From Natranaerovirga hydrolytica (GTDB taxonomy: Bacteria > Bacillota > Clostridia > Lachnospirales > DSM-24629): a stretch of DNA of 64,000 nucleotides. Position numbers and translations under genes: made by a program. The stretch lies in NCBI RefSeq assembly GCF_004339095.1, contig NZ_SMGQ01000011.1, forward strand, positions 481,575 to 545,574. The letters are read 5' to 3'. The notes beneath the pieces are model-generated. The model saw only the letters and a list, made by a program, of their open reading frames with translations. It was not told the DNA's origin and did not search any database. Shown one piece after another: positions 15,849 to 25,333 of the stretch (position 1 is the stretch's first letter; the number at the start of each line of letters is the position of its first letter).

Positions 15849-17411
15849 TTATTTGTTTTTTTCTGATTCTAATATGCGTTTATTAATTCTATCCGTTATT
15901 TCTTTTGGGTAATTAAGGTATTCTAAGATTTTAATGGCATTTCTAGTAGAAGAAATACCTTCTTTAATTTTATAATCAAAAATCATACCTTCTTCTTCTG
16001 AAACATCTTCTTTAAAATAATAAGTACCGTAACCATCTAGCATAGGTATTAACTGTAAATCGTGAGTTGCTACAAAAGTCAGTACATTGTGATGGCTTAA
16101 ATGATTTAAGATTTCTGCTGCAGCATTAATGCGTTCCACAGGATTGGTTCCTTTAAATATCTCATCAATCAGTGCCAAGCATGTCACTTCTTCATTACTA
16201 GACTCTATAATTCTTTTTATGGCTTCTGCTTCACTTAAATAAAAGCTTTTTCCTTCTAACACATTGTCATTAAGACTAATTGAAGTAATGATATTAAACA
16301 AACTACATTGGTAAGATTGTGTTAAAGTGGTACATATGGTTTGAGCCATTAATACATTAACACCTATGGTTCGTAAAAAAGTTGATTTACCACTCATATT
16401 AGAACCTGTTATAACCACACTATTCTTGTGCACTGCCATAGCATTATCAACAGGGTCCTCTAATAGTGGATGAATCATATGGGATACTTTGAATGTTTTT
16501 GTATCTTCCACAAATTCTGGCTCTGCATAATACCCTACACTATCTCTATAATAACTGATTGATACATTGAAGTCAATTTCACCTATTAATGTGTATAATG
16601 CCATTATATCTTCTCTATTTTTGGTTATTTCGCCAACAACTTTATAGAAATTTCGTTCTTTAATAAAAAAGAAAATGTTTAAGTAATCTGAGATAACGCT
16701 TAAACCTTCAATTTTTGTTAAGATAGAAGATTTTTTTCTTATGACCTTACATTTTTTATAACCTTCCTCTAATTCTTCTTTATAGTTAGAGATATTTTCA
16801 GGCATAGCTAACGCTATGTCTTTGGTAAAGTGAATGATTTTGTGTAAATAACTTAAAAATAAAATGTCATTGGCAATTAAATCTTCCATTCTAAAATGAA
16901 CAACCAAGCTTAAAACAAACAAAAATACAGCATTAATAATAAATAAAGGAAGAAAAAAAACAATTAACGCAATTAAATTTAAAATATTTAATATAGGGAG
17001 TATGGTACATAATAGCTTTAACATCTTATTGTATTGGATATGGTTCAAAGTCTTAACCACATCTATATTATGCTTGGTTCTACCTATATTCTTTAGAATT
17101 TTTCGTAATGGCTTTTTAATCTCCTCTTTGTTTAAAGCATTAATGGTTTCAGAGCGGTCCTTTAAAGCCTTTTGATTTAACAAAGGGGTTCTTAATGTTT
17201 TGTATAAAAATTGTTCCCCTGGTGAAGTAACAGTCCAATCAATATGAGAATAGACTTCATTCATATTCAGATCATGCCAAGAGCTATCGTCAATACAATT
17301 TATTGACGATTGACCTGTTGTATAATCATAAAAAGACTCTAGGTATTTGTAAGTGTATTCTTTTTCTAATTGTATTTCTTTTATTTCTTTTGTATCTTTT
17401 GTATTATTCAT
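15849..17411 (-). CDS. MutS-related ATPase with membrane segments
   Basis: 520 residues. The C-terminal MutS ATPase domain has Walker A VVITGSNMSGKSTFLRTIG (about 324-342), Walker B with the family continuation ALIDEIFKGTNPVER and the ATHDLQLI strand. The N-terminal mismatch-recognition and connector domains of MutS are absent; instead there is a core-like helical region interrupted by two adjacent hydrophobic spans (about 130-170). This form is widespread in Bacillota and its role is unclear; mismatch repair is unlikely. Ribosome site AGGTG is about 11 bases from ATG 17411. It follows pepD closely (24 bases). Confidence 0.85.
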   Translation of the reverse strand: MNNTKDTKEIKEIQLEKEYTYKYLESFYDYTTGQSSINCIDDSSWHDLNMNEVYSHIDWTVTSPGEQFLYKTLRTPLLNQKALKDRSETINALNKEEIKKPLRKILKNIGRTKHNIDVVKTLNHIQYNKMLKLLCTILPILNILNLIALIVFFLPLFIINAVFLFVLSLVVHFRMEDLIANDILFLSYLHKIIHFTKDIALAMPENISNYKEELEEGYKKCKVIRKKSSILTKIEGLSVISDYLNIFFFIKERNFYKVVGEITKNREDIMALYTLIGEIDFNVSISYYRDSVGYYAEPEFVEDTKTFKVSHMIHPLLEDPVDNAMAVHKNSVVITGSNMSGKSTFLRTIGVNVLMAQTICTTLTQSYQCSLFNIITSISLNDNVLEGKSFYLSEAEAIKRIIESSNEEVTCLALIDEIFKGTNPVERINAAAEILNHLSHHNVLTFVATHDLQLIPMLDGYGTYYFKEDVSEEEGMIFDYKIKEGISSTRNAIKILEYLNYPKEITDRINKRILESEKNK

Positions 17412-17435
17412 TGGTTCATAATCACCTATTTTCTA

Positions 17436-18899
17436 TTAATCCTCTTGTAAAGTATTAAAGTTTTTTAGTACTTCCAATAAATATTCCCAAGTGCGTTTTG
17501 TAGAGCTGATGCTTAATTGTTCATTAGGCGTGTGTACTTCAAACATATCTGGTCCAATTGAAATCAAATCCAAATCATCTATCTTTTCTGCAAAAACACC
17601 ACATTCTAACCCGGCATGAATGGCTTTTATTAAAGGTTTTTGTTGATACATCTCTTCATAAACCTTTACAAATAGTTCTCGCAATTTGGAGTCTTTATTA
17701 TAAGCCCACTCTGGATATTCAGCGGTTTGAATGCACTCACCCTCTACATAGTCAGCAAAGCTTTTTATCTGATCTCTCATATAGTAAAGCAAAGATTTGA
17801 CAGAACTTCTTAAAGCAAAAACCAATTTTATAACGTCTGTATCATTAATCAAGACGCCAAAGTTAAGAGAACTTTCAACTAAGCCTTCTATATCTGCACT
17901 CATTGTTTGAATGCCATTAGGCAGATTCAGTAACAAGAAAATAAGTTTTTCTTGTAAAGTCTTGGAAAATACTTGTGTGAAAGTTTCATTAATCTTTTCT
18001 ATATGAATATTAATCTCAGGGTCGCTGGTTTTGTATTCATTTTTAAATGCTGTGTCTAACCCTTTTACCAATTCTATTAAATTTTCTTCGTGAGTTGTAT
18101 GGGTGGTTATGGTAACAAATGCTTCTCTAGGTATGGCATTATCTTTAAGACCCCCACCAATATCGGCTATAGAAAATGCCATGGCATGTTGTAGTTGATA
18201 AAGCAATCGTCCTAGTAATTCATTGGCATTGGCTCTATTTTTATCTATTTCCATACCTGAATGGCCACCTTTTAAACCATGAATAAGGATTTTATAGGTA
18301 TGTGCTTCTTTGTTGGTGTCGTATTCTTTTGATAAATTAATATAACTTTTAAGGCCACCTGCACAACTGACAAGAAGCTCACCTTCTTCTTCTGTATCCA
18401 AGTTGATAAAATATTTGCCTTTTAAGACACTGGTATCTAATTTTAAGGCACCTTTCATACCCACTTCTTCATCTGTGGTAAAAATCATTTCTAAAGGCGG
18501 ATGGGTTATGGTTTTACTGTCTAATAATGCCAATGCATAAGCAACAGCAATACCGTTGTCAGCGCCTAAAGTGGTTTGATTAGATGTTATAAAATCGTCC
18601 TTTACAACCAATTCAATGGGGTCTTTTTCAAAGTCAAAAACTTTATCCATGTTTTTTTCACATACCATATCAATATGACCTTGAATAATAACTGTTGGTG
18701 CGTCTTCATACCCTTTGGTTGCCCCTTTTTTCACAATAACATTATACCATTCATCTTGGTAATATTCTAAATCTCTAGATTTGGCAAAGTCAACAATGTA
18801 TTGACTCACTTCTTGTTCATTTCCAGATTCTCTAGGAATCTTCGTTAATTTCTCAAAAAAATAAAAAACAGATTTTGGTTCTAAATCTTTTAGTACCAT
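17436..18899 (-). CDS. pepD: Aminoacyl-histidine dipeptidase (M20C)
   Basis: 487 residues. The enzyme hydrolyses dipeptides such as carnosine-type Xaa-His in the cytoplasm, using two metal ions. Metal and catalytic motifs: QGHIDMVCEK (His plus Asp, near residue 80), TLGADNGIAVAYALA (bridging Asp), FTTDEEVGMKGA (catalytic Glu-Glu) and GLKGGHSGMEIDK of the lid domain; a C-terminal ISIGPDMFEVHTPNE gives the last His. Length matches the family. Start: AGAGGTGAATACA precedes ATG 18899, so the frame's earlier ATG is probably not used. The MutS-like gene lies 24 bases downstream. Confidence 0.9.
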   Translation of the reverse strand: MVLKDLEPKSVFYFFEKLTKIPRESGNEQEVSQYIVDFAKSRDLEYYQDEWYNVIVKKGATKGYEDAPTVIIQGHIDMVCEKNMDKVFDFEKDPIELVVKDDFITSNQTTLGADNGIAVAYALALLDSKTITHPPLEMIFTTDEEVGMKGALKLDTSVLKGKYFINLDTEEEGELLVSCAGGLKSYINLSKEYDTNKEAHTYKILIHGLKGGHSGMEIDKNRANANELLGRLLYQLQHAMAFSIADIGGGLKDNAIPREAFVTITTHTTHEENLIELVKGLDTAFKNEYKTSDPEINIHIEKINETFTQVFSKTLQEKLIFLLLNLPNGIQTMSADIEGLVESSLNFGVLINDTDVIKLVFALRSSVKSLLYYMRDQIKSFADYVEGECIQTAEYPEWAYNKDSKLRELFVKVYEEMYQQKPLIKAIHAGLECGVFAEKIDDLDLISIGPDMFEVHTPNEQLSISSTKRTWEYLLEVLKNFNTLQED

Positions 18900-18994
18900 T
18901 GTATTCACCTCTATATTCATTAACTTTCTAATAGTGTATCTATACGCATATTTGAAGTAAATTATACTCTAAAAAATGCCTGTATCCAAAGAAA

Positions 18995-19018
18995 GGAAAG
19001 TTTGCAATCAAACTTTCC
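18995..19018 (-). terminator. Terminator after the PFL gene
   Basis: Stem GGAAAGTTTG (18995-19004) with CAAACTTTCC (19009-19018), 4-base loop, followed on the minus strand by TTTCTTT. Confidence 0.65.
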
Positions 19019-19032
19019 CATAAAGCATTTTT

Positions 19033-20391
19033 TTAGTTTTTATAACTATGAATGGGTGCTGGTATACGACCGCCTCTATTAATGAATCGATCACAACTAA
19101 ACTGATTAACAGGCATAATAGGTGCATAACCTAATAAACCACCAAACTCTGCTTGGTCTCCAACATCCTTACCAATTACAGGAATAATACGAACAGCCGT
19201 TGTTTTTTGATTAATCATACCAATTGCCATTTCATCAGCAATAATACCTGCAATCGTTGTTTCTTTCGTGTTACCAGGGATTGCAACCATATCTAAACCA
19301 ACGGAACAAACACAAGACATCGCTTCTAGTTTTTCAATATTTAAAGCACCTGCTAAAGTTGCATTAATCATCCCTTGGTCTTCGCTGACAGGAATAAACG
19401 CACCACTTAGCCCACCTACATATGAAGAAGCCATTGCACCACCTTTTTTAACTTGGTCGTTAAGCAATGCCAACGCTGCCGTTGTTCCAGGAGCACCTGC
19501 ATATTCCACACCGATTTCTTCTAGAATATCTGCAATACTATCCCCAATTGCTGGTGTTGGTGCTAAGGATAAGTCTATAATACCAAAGGGTATGTCTAAT
19601 CTATGTGACGCTTCTCGTGCCACTAGCATACCTACGCGTGTTATTTTAAAAGCTGTTTTTTTAATGGTTTCACATAATACACCAAAATCTGCATGTCTAA
19701 CGGTTTCAAGGGCTTTTTTAACCACACCTGGACCACTGACTCCTACATTTATAACCGCGTCATATTCTGTAACCCCATGGAATGCACCTGCCATAAAAGG
19801 GTTATCATCTGGCGCATTACAGAAAACCACAAATTTGGCGCATCCTATTGAATCGTCATCTTTGGTTAATGTGGCTGTTTCTTTTACAATGCTTCCAATT
19901 AATTTCACAGCGTCCATATTAATACCTGTTTTTGTAGAACCCACATTAACAGATGAACAGACTCTTTCAGTCGTTGATAATGCTTTTGGAATAGAATTAA
20001 TCAACATTCTATCACTTTTAGTCATTCCCTTAGACACCAAAGCTGAAAAGCCACCTATAAAATTGACACCAACTTCTTTAGCCGCCTTATCTAATGTTTT
20101 GGCAATGGAAATATAAGCTTCTTCATTGTCAAAATGTGCCACTAAAGATATAGGTGTAATGGATATTCTTTTATTCACAATTGGAATACCATATTGGGTT
20201 TCTATTTCTTTTCCAACTTTTACTAAGTCTTTTGCTGTTGTCGTAATTTTATGATATATTTTTTCATTTAATTTTTCTAAATCACTATCTGCGCAATCTA
20301 ATAAATTGATACCAAGAGTAATTGTTCTTACATCCAGATTCTCTTGATCAATCATTTTATTCGTTTCATTTACTTCAAATAAATTAATCAT
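19033..20391 (-). CDS. UPF0210 (PFL family) protein
   Basis: 452 residues, the standard length of UPF0210/DUF711-type proteins. Recognisable glycine-rich stretches are [36 protein letters not shown]-like ([19 protein letters not shown]), and the C-terminal [15 protein letters not shown]. These proteins resemble glycyl-radical pyruvate formate-lyase in annotation name only; no radical glycine motif is visible and the function is unknown. The gene is nearly always paired with a small ACT-domain gene, as here (20406-20678, 14 bases apart). Cytoplasmic; a ligand-controlled role is inferred from the ACT partner. Confidence 0.9.
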   Translation of the reverse strand: MINLFEVNETNKMIDQENLDVRTITLGINLLDCADSDLEKLNEKIYHKITTTAKDLVKVGKEIETQYGIPIVNKRISITPISLVAHFDNEEAYISIAKTLDKAAKEVGVNFIGGFSALVSKGMTKSDRMLINSIPKALSTTERVCSSVNVGSTKTGINMDAVKLIGSIVKETATLTKDDDSIGCAKFVVFCNAPDDNPFMAGAFHGVTEYDAVINVGVSGPGVVKKALETVRHADFGVLCETIKKTAFKITRVGMLVAREASHRLDIPFGIIDLSLAPTPAIGDSIADILEEIGVEYAGAPGTTAALALLNDQVKKGGAMASSYVGGLSGAFIPVSEDQGMINATLAGALNIEKLEAMSCVCSVGLDMVAIPGNTKETTIAGIIADEMAIGMINQKTTAVRIIPVIGKDVGDQAEFGGLLGYAPIMPVNQFSCDRFINRGGRIPAPIHSYKN

Positions 20392-20405
20392 GACTCCAAC
20401 CCTTT

Positions 20406-20678
20406 CTAGATTCTATGCATTTGATTAAAAATTTCTTCATGCTGTATTCTGATGTTAACGCCAATTTCTTTTCCAAGTTCATTTAATTCTTCAACTGTTG
20501 TTTCAAAAGGTTTTTCCATATCTTTTATATCAACAATCATCATCATATTAAAGAAGTCTTGAACCAAAGTTTGAGAAATATCAAGGATATTAATATGACT
20601 TTCTGCTAAATACGTACACACTTTCGCAATAATACCTACTTTATCTTTTCCAACTACTGTAATTATTGATTTTTTCAT
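20406..20678 (-). CDS. ACT-domain protein (UPF0237 type)
   Basis: 90 residues forming a single ACT domain: [20 protein letters not shown], then [20 protein letters not shown] and [23 protein letters not shown] domains bind small ligands, typically amino acids, at dimer interfaces. The stand-alone UPF0237 form is found next to UPF0210 genes; the pair is co-transcribed here. The ligand is unknown. Confidence 0.9.
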   Translation of the reverse strand: MKKSIITVVGKDKVGIIAKVCTYLAESHINILDISQTLVQDFFNMMMIVDIKDMEKPFETTVEELNELGKEIGVNIRIQHEEIFNQMHRI

Positions 20679-20697
20679 TTATTATTCCTCCTATTAA

Positions 20698-21498
20698 TTA
20701 AATTGCAATGCGTTTAGAGTGCTCTTTTCTGCTTGCTACAAACATATTTAATTCATCTGCGTTATAATCACATAATGCATTAATCTCCATTTGAACGGTC
20801 TTAAAAGCCAGTTCTTCAAAGTTATTTTCATTGCTTAGGTGTCCTAGTACAATGTGCTCTAAGGCGCTATGACTTAATTTTGCAATCAGTTGACCACAAG
20901 ATTCATTGGATAAGTGACCTTCTTCACCCAATATTCTTTGTTTTAAAAAATACGGATAGGCACCCACTTGAAGCATATTAATGTCATGATTGGCTTCTAT
21001 AAATAATATATTTGAATCAGATAATTTTTCAATAATATAGTCATTATAATTACCTAAATCTGTAGCAATACTTACCTTTTTTTGGTCATTCATTATAGTA
21101 TAACACACTGGGTCTACTGCGTCATGAGGTATATTGTAAGGATGTATGGTTAAATCCTTAATGTGTAAATCTTCATTGCTATTGATAATATGGATTAGTC
21201 CCTCTGGAATTTTACCCACAGATTGAGTGTTTAAAATGGCTTGTGCCGTTTCTTGGGTTGCATAAATAGGAATACCATATCGTCTAGCAACAACACCAAT
21301 CCCTTTAATGTGGTCTGAATGCTCATGTGTTACGAATATACCATCCATTTCAGCTGTTTTTAAACCGATTGAATTCAGTCCACATTCAATTTTTTTGCCA
21401 CTAACTCCTGCGTCTATGATTAAATTTGTTTGTTCAGAACCAACGTAAATACAATTGCCACTACTGCCACTTGCAATACTAGATAGGTACATGGACAT
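20698..21498 (-). CDS. walJ: Metallo-beta-lactamase-fold hydrolase, WalJ/YycJ type
   Basis: 266 residues. The MBL metal motif is GIFVTHEHSDHIKGIG, preceded by the family opening SSIASGSSGNCIYV and NLIIDAGVSGKKIE. Later metal ligands are seen in SIATDLGNYNDY, EANHDINMLQ and HIVLGHLSNENN. The family lies close to RNase J/exonuclease-type MBL proteins; in Bacillus yycJ belongs to the walRK operon and is linked to DNA damage and cell-wall homeostasis, with the exact reaction unsettled. Here no walRK genes are adjacent. Start ATG 21498 follows AGGTGAAATC. Confidence 0.87.
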   Translation of the reverse strand: MSMYLSSIASGSSGNCIYVGSEQTNLIIDAGVSGKKIECGLNSIGLKTAEMDGIFVTHEHSDHIKGIGVVARRYGIPIYATQETAQAILNTQSVGKIPEGLIHIINSNEDLHIKDLTIHPYNIPHDAVDPVCYTIMNDQKKVSIATDLGNYNDYIIEKLSDSNILFIEANHDINMLQVGAYPYFLKQRILGEEGHLSNESCGQLIAKLSHSALEHIVLGHLSNENNFEELAFKTVQMEINALCDYNADELNMFVASRKEHSKRIAI

Positions 21499-21516
21499 GA
21501 TTTCACCTCTATTTTT

Positions 21517-23187
21517 TTAATCTTCTCTATTGTCTATGGTAATTCGGCCTCTACCATTTTCTTTGGAATGATACATAGCAAGGTCTGCTCGATTAAGCAA
21601 TTCACTTGGATTTTTACAAGTTTCAGGATAATTTGCAACACCTATACTCACATCAATATTTATTTGTTCACCATTGTGATAAAGGGCTTCATCTTTTATA
21701 GCATTATGAACCTCTTGTACAATTTCCAGAGCTTCTTCGGTAGTCTTTTTAGGAAGAATAATAACAAACTCTTCTCCACCGAATCTTCCCATTATACCAT
21801 GATTGAGCATCACAATTTTTTCAGTTACTCGAGCGGTCATTTTTATCACTTCATCACCAAACAAATGGCCATAAGTATCATTAATACGTTTGAACTTATC
21901 GATATCAAATAAAGCGACTGAAACGCAACTTTTATTCATGATGGCATTTTTTATCATTTCACTAAAATGTTTTTGAATAAAGGTTCTGTTATAAACTTTT
22001 GTCAAACCATCGTGAGTTGCTAATTCTTCCATCTTAGCATATAAATTGGCATTATGAATAGCAATACTGATCTCCGTTGCAATGCCATCAAAGAATTGCA
22101 TATTATCAGTAAAACGATTGTTTGCTTTTTGTTCAGCAATTAATAAACCATAGGTTAAATCATCTCTTGTTAAAGGCATAATCATTAAAGAACCCACTAC
22201 TCGATCATCTAAAAAAGGGTACTTACTTTTTTCAACATTGTTATCAATAATGGCTTGAGTCGATTCAAAAAACGAATCTAAAACACCTGATTTTATATGT
22301 TGATCCAATTGACTTGAGTAATCTTGACTGTAAGTACTTTTAATTTTAAATTGATATTCGTCTTTGGAATCATTATATATAATAATGGAACAGGTATCTA
22401 CACCAATTGCACCGATAATAGAATCCGTTACCATTTCCATCAAACTATCAATTTCTAAGGACGTGCTAATATATTTTAATAATTCGTTCTGAATATACAT
22501 TTCTGAACTAGCAAAATTTAATTTTTTATAAGCTTGTTTTAAATCAGCATTTTTAATGGTTAATTGTTTATGGGCTATTTTGATTTTTTCTTGAGCATCT
22601 ACAAGATTCTTATTGGTTTCTTTTGCTTTTTCAGTTATTCTTTTTTGAGTCAACAATTGATTGTTAAGTTCTTTTACATTTTCCATGATAATGTATACAA
22701 GCCCCATTAGAACACAGACAAATAGTGCAATAAAAAATATTAAATACAAAACATTGTCAAATGATCTTTTCATATACAATGAAGCAATTAAATAAACAAA
22801 AAAAAGAGGAAAAACACATATACTAAATAAAAAATACTGGGAAATTTTTGAGTGAGAGCCTGAGACAATGACAATTTCTATGAAAAACAACAAATATAAA
22901 ATGGAACCAATAGAATCCATAAAAGATGCTTCTTGAAAAATCAAAAAAGCAACCAATATAATTTTTAAGTACTTGATTAAATAATAAATTTCATATCTTT
23001 GAAAGTATTTAAAGAAAAATAAAATGTAATTAATAATCTGTGTCAAAAATGCAAAGGCAAAAATATACCATAAAACTTCCTCTAATCGACCTGAAAAAAG
23101 ATAAAGTATAAGGAGCGCCGTTGCAATCAACAGAATGCTATTATCTATTTTCAAGAATTTCTTTTCATACCTTAATAACCTATCCAT
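21517..23187 (-). CDS. Membrane diguanylate cyclase with GAF domain
   Basis: 556 residues. There are about six N-terminal membrane segments (18-170), a coiled-coil linker (175-225), a GAF-like sensor (about 235-385), and a GGDEF domain (about 395-550) with DIDKFKRINDTYGHLFGDEV and the active-site loop GRFGGEEFVIILPK. It should make c-di-GMP from two GTP. No RxxD inhibitory site is visible five residues before GGEEF, so product inhibition may be absent. The start overlaps the FtsA-like gene stop by 8 bases, pointing to coupled translation and perhaps a shared process. Confidence 0.9.
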   Translation of the reverse strand: MDRLLRYEKKFLKIDNSILLIATALLILYLFSGRLEEVLWYIFAFAFLTQIINYILFFFKYFQRYEIYYLIKYLKIILVAFLIFQEASFMDSIGSILYLLFFIEIVIVSGSHSKISQYFLFSICVFPLFFVYLIASLYMKRSFDNVLYLIFFIALFVCVLMGLVYIIMENVKELNNQLLTQKRITEKAKETNKNLVDAQEKIKIAHKQLTIKNADLKQAYKKLNFASSEMYIQNELLKYISTSLEIDSLMEMVTDSIIGAIGVDTCSIIIYNDSKDEYQFKIKSTYSQDYSSQLDQHIKSGVLDSFFESTQAIIDNNVEKSKYPFLDDRVVGSLMIMPLTRDDLTYGLLIAEQKANNRFTDNMQFFDGIATEISIAIHNANLYAKMEELATHDGLTKVYNRTFIQKHFSEMIKNAIMNKSCVSVALFDIDKFKRINDTYGHLFGDEVIKMTARVTEKIVMLNHGIMGRFGGEEFVIILPKKTTEEALEIVQEVHNAIKDEALYHNGEQINIDVSIGVANYPETCKNPSELLNRADLAMYHSKENGRGRITIDNRED

Positions 23188-25249
23188 TGTTTTTCCCTTC
23201 CCAGTATAATTCTATGATATCGCCATCAAATAGTCGCTGAGTATAAGCTATGTTATCATGATTATTAATCTTAGTAATGAGTTTACCTTTTGGCGTTTTT
23301 AAGTCAAAGTCAATATGATCAAATATATCTACAAACATATATTCAGATTTGTTTTGTAACGTAATGTATTCGCCATTCACTTGTACATTAATATGATTAT
23401 ACTTATGCTTACCCATTGTTAAAGGTTCATCTGCTAAATTGTTTTTTTTAGTGGCCACTTCTAGATCCTCGGATAAAATATCATCTATGGTTTTAACTTT
23501 TTTTTTCTCATTCCATTTTACTACATTTCCTGCAAATATTAAACTATCTTTTTTAGCTTTTGTATCATTTATGGTAATGTCATCATAATCAATGTCCAAA
23601 TCCATATATTTCAATAAATCTTCTAAGGAATAATAATCTTGGATCATTATACGGTCATTGTTTTTGATCGTGTATTGAGCATCTACATAGTCCTCATTAA
23701 CCTTTATTAATCTAGGACAAGAAATTTTTTGATTGTTAACATAAAATAGTATACTTGATTCATATTCTTTTAAATCATTAATACTTATAGACGGCTTACA
23801 GCCTTTTGTTGCTTCAATAATTTGAATTTTATCATCTTGTTTAATAGGGGCATTAATGCTGACTTCCTTTTCATTTAATAATATCTTCGCCGGCTCACCA
23901 ATTTGTCCTTTAATGGTCACTTTTTGATCATTAAGTTGAAATTTTAAGGGCTCTCCTTTTTTAGGAAATAAATGTTTATGGTCAAAGCCAATATGAACGG
24001 CCACATCAATCACAGTTAATTTGTTATTATTATAGATTTTTACAGGCGTGTCATTTACATATACTTTTATAAAATGACTGTTTTGATAATAGGCACTTAA
24101 AGCAATACCTACTGGCGTCACTAAAGAAGGTTCTTTTTTTACGCCTTTTTTATGCATCGTTACACTGTCTAATACTTCACTGCCTCTTAAAGCAACTCTT
24201 TCTTGCTGTAAAGCAAGTTCTTCTGATAAAAGTTGAGTAAAAGAATGAACTTGACCACCACCGCCTACACAAAAAACAGCATTAGTCGCTTTATTGCCAT
24301 TTAACTCTTTTATCTTTAATGCAATGGCTTTTGACATTTCTATGATAACAGGTGAGATCGCTTCTAGTATTTCTTCGTACTCACACTTATGTACAATACC
24401 CATAATGTCTTTAAATGTAATGGTTTCTTTTTTATCTAAATCTAACTTCATTTTTTCTGCCGTCTTAAAATCCACAAGGTATTTATGAACCAATTGCTCT
24501 GTTATTTTATCACCTGCATAAGGAATCATACCATAGGCAATAACACTACCTTCACGGGTTATGGCAATATCTGATGTCCCCGCACCAACATCTACTAAGG
24601 CAATGTTTAAAAGTCTGTATTGCTCTGGTATAGCAACGTTTATAGCTGCAATAGGCTCTAAGGTAAGGTTAGAAACAGTCAAACCCACTTTATCAATAAC
24701 GGCATATAAACTATCAATGACTTCTTGAGGTAAAAACGTTGCCAATACTTCAGCAGCTATTTTCTTAGCTTTATGATCCAATAAATTCACCATTATATAG
24801 TCATTTAAATAGTATTTTACGACTGAATAGCCTACGCAATGGTATTTTGTGTCATTATATGTATGACTGACCTCTTTATGAGCTTTTTCTACACCTTTTA
24901 ATTCCAAAGAGTAAATATGATCTTCTGTAATTAATGTTTCTGTATCAAATTCTATTTGTGTTAAAACACTTGCTGTTTTAAGCACTCTACCAGCTGCGGC
25001 TATGCATACATTTTTAAGAGGTTTATTTATCTGTTCTTCTAGTTTTTCTTTAACAGTTTTAACAGTTTCTGCTACTTTATTAATGTCATGAATTTGTCCA
25101 TCAATCATTGCTCTTGTTTCATGTTCTAAAAAATAATGTCCAATAACATTAAATGTATCATTGTTTTTATACCCAACAATGCCAACAATACTTCTCGTTC
25201 CTATATCTAAACCAAAAACTAAAGCGTCATTTTTTTCTGCTTCTGTCAT
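23180..25249 (-). CDS. FtsA-like actin-family ATPase with long repeated C-terminal region
   Basis: 689 residues. Residues 1-385 form an FtsA/PilM-like actin fold: phosphate-1 loop FGLDIGTRSIVGIVGY, phosphate-2 NIALVDVGAGTSDIAITREG, adenosine loop AVFCVGGGGQVHSF. FtsA itself is about 410-450 residues with a C-terminal amphipathic helix; here that helix is missing and about 300 extra residues follow. They contain at least two related blocks, one from FIKVYVNDTPVKI (about 400) and one from INVQVNGEYITL (about 620), each ending in a DxIQI/DIIELYW-like strand. The function is unknown; a cytoskeletal or pilus-assembly role is suggested by the fold only. GGAGG precedes ATG 25249. Confidence 0.8.
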   Translation of the reverse strand: MTEAEKNDALVFGLDIGTRSIVGIVGYKNNDTFNVIGHYFLEHETRAMIDGQIHDINKVAETVKTVKEKLEEQINKPLKNVCIAAAGRVLKTASVLTQIEFDTETLITEDHIYSLELKGVEKAHKEVSHTYNDTKYHCVGYSVVKYYLNDYIMVNLLDHKAKKIAAEVLATFLPQEVIDSLYAVIDKVGLTVSNLTLEPIAAINVAIPEQYRLLNIALVDVGAGTSDIAITREGSVIAYGMIPYAGDKITEQLVHKYLVDFKTAEKMKLDLDKKETITFKDIMGIVHKCEYEEILEAISPVIIEMSKAIALKIKELNGNKATNAVFCVGGGGQVHSFTQLLSEELALQQERVALRGSEVLDSVTMHKKGVKKEPSLVTPVGIALSAYYQNSHFIKVYVNDTPVKIYNNNKLTVIDVAVHIGFDHKHLFPKKGEPLKFQLNDQKVTIKGQIGEPAKILLNEKEVSINAPIKQDDKIQIIEATKGCKPSISINDLKEYESSILFYVNNQKISCPRLIKVNEDYVDAQYTIKNNDRIMIQDYYSLEDLLKYMDLDIDYDDITINDTKAKKDSLIFAGNVVKWNEKKKVKTIDDILSEDLEVATKKNNLADEPLTMGKHKYNHINVQVNGEYITLQNKSEYMFVDIFDHIDFDLKTPKGKLITKINNHDNIAYTQRLFDGDIIELYWEGKNNG

Positions 25250-25301
25250 AAATCTACCTCCTATAAATTATGCTTATTGATTAAGTGAATTAAAACTTAG
25301 A

Positions 25302-25325
25302 CTGCTGAACCGTTACGAACAGCAG
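25302..25325 (-). terminator. Weak hairpin after the peptide-binding lipoprotein gene
   Basis: CTGCTG (25302-25307) pairs with CAGCAG (25320-25325); on the minus strand it is followed by TCTAAGTTTT. It is the only terminator-like structure between this gene and the FtsA-like gene. Confidence 0.4.
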
Positions 25326-25333
25326 CCTTTTAT

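Noticed and set aside
15849-17411. Mismatch-repair MutS or MutS2
   Set aside because: No mismatch-binding domain or Smr domain; it is short with membrane spans, so only the ATPase family name is justified.
19268-20116. Long (282-codon) plus-strand frame
   Set aside because: It is exactly antisense to the UPF0210 gene, has no ribosome site and its translation is low-complexity Ser/Pro/Ala/Ile; a shadow of codon bias.
19033-20391. Pyruvate formate-lyase
   Set aside because: Only the family nickname (PFL) suggests it; the glycyl-radical and paired-cysteine motifs are absent.
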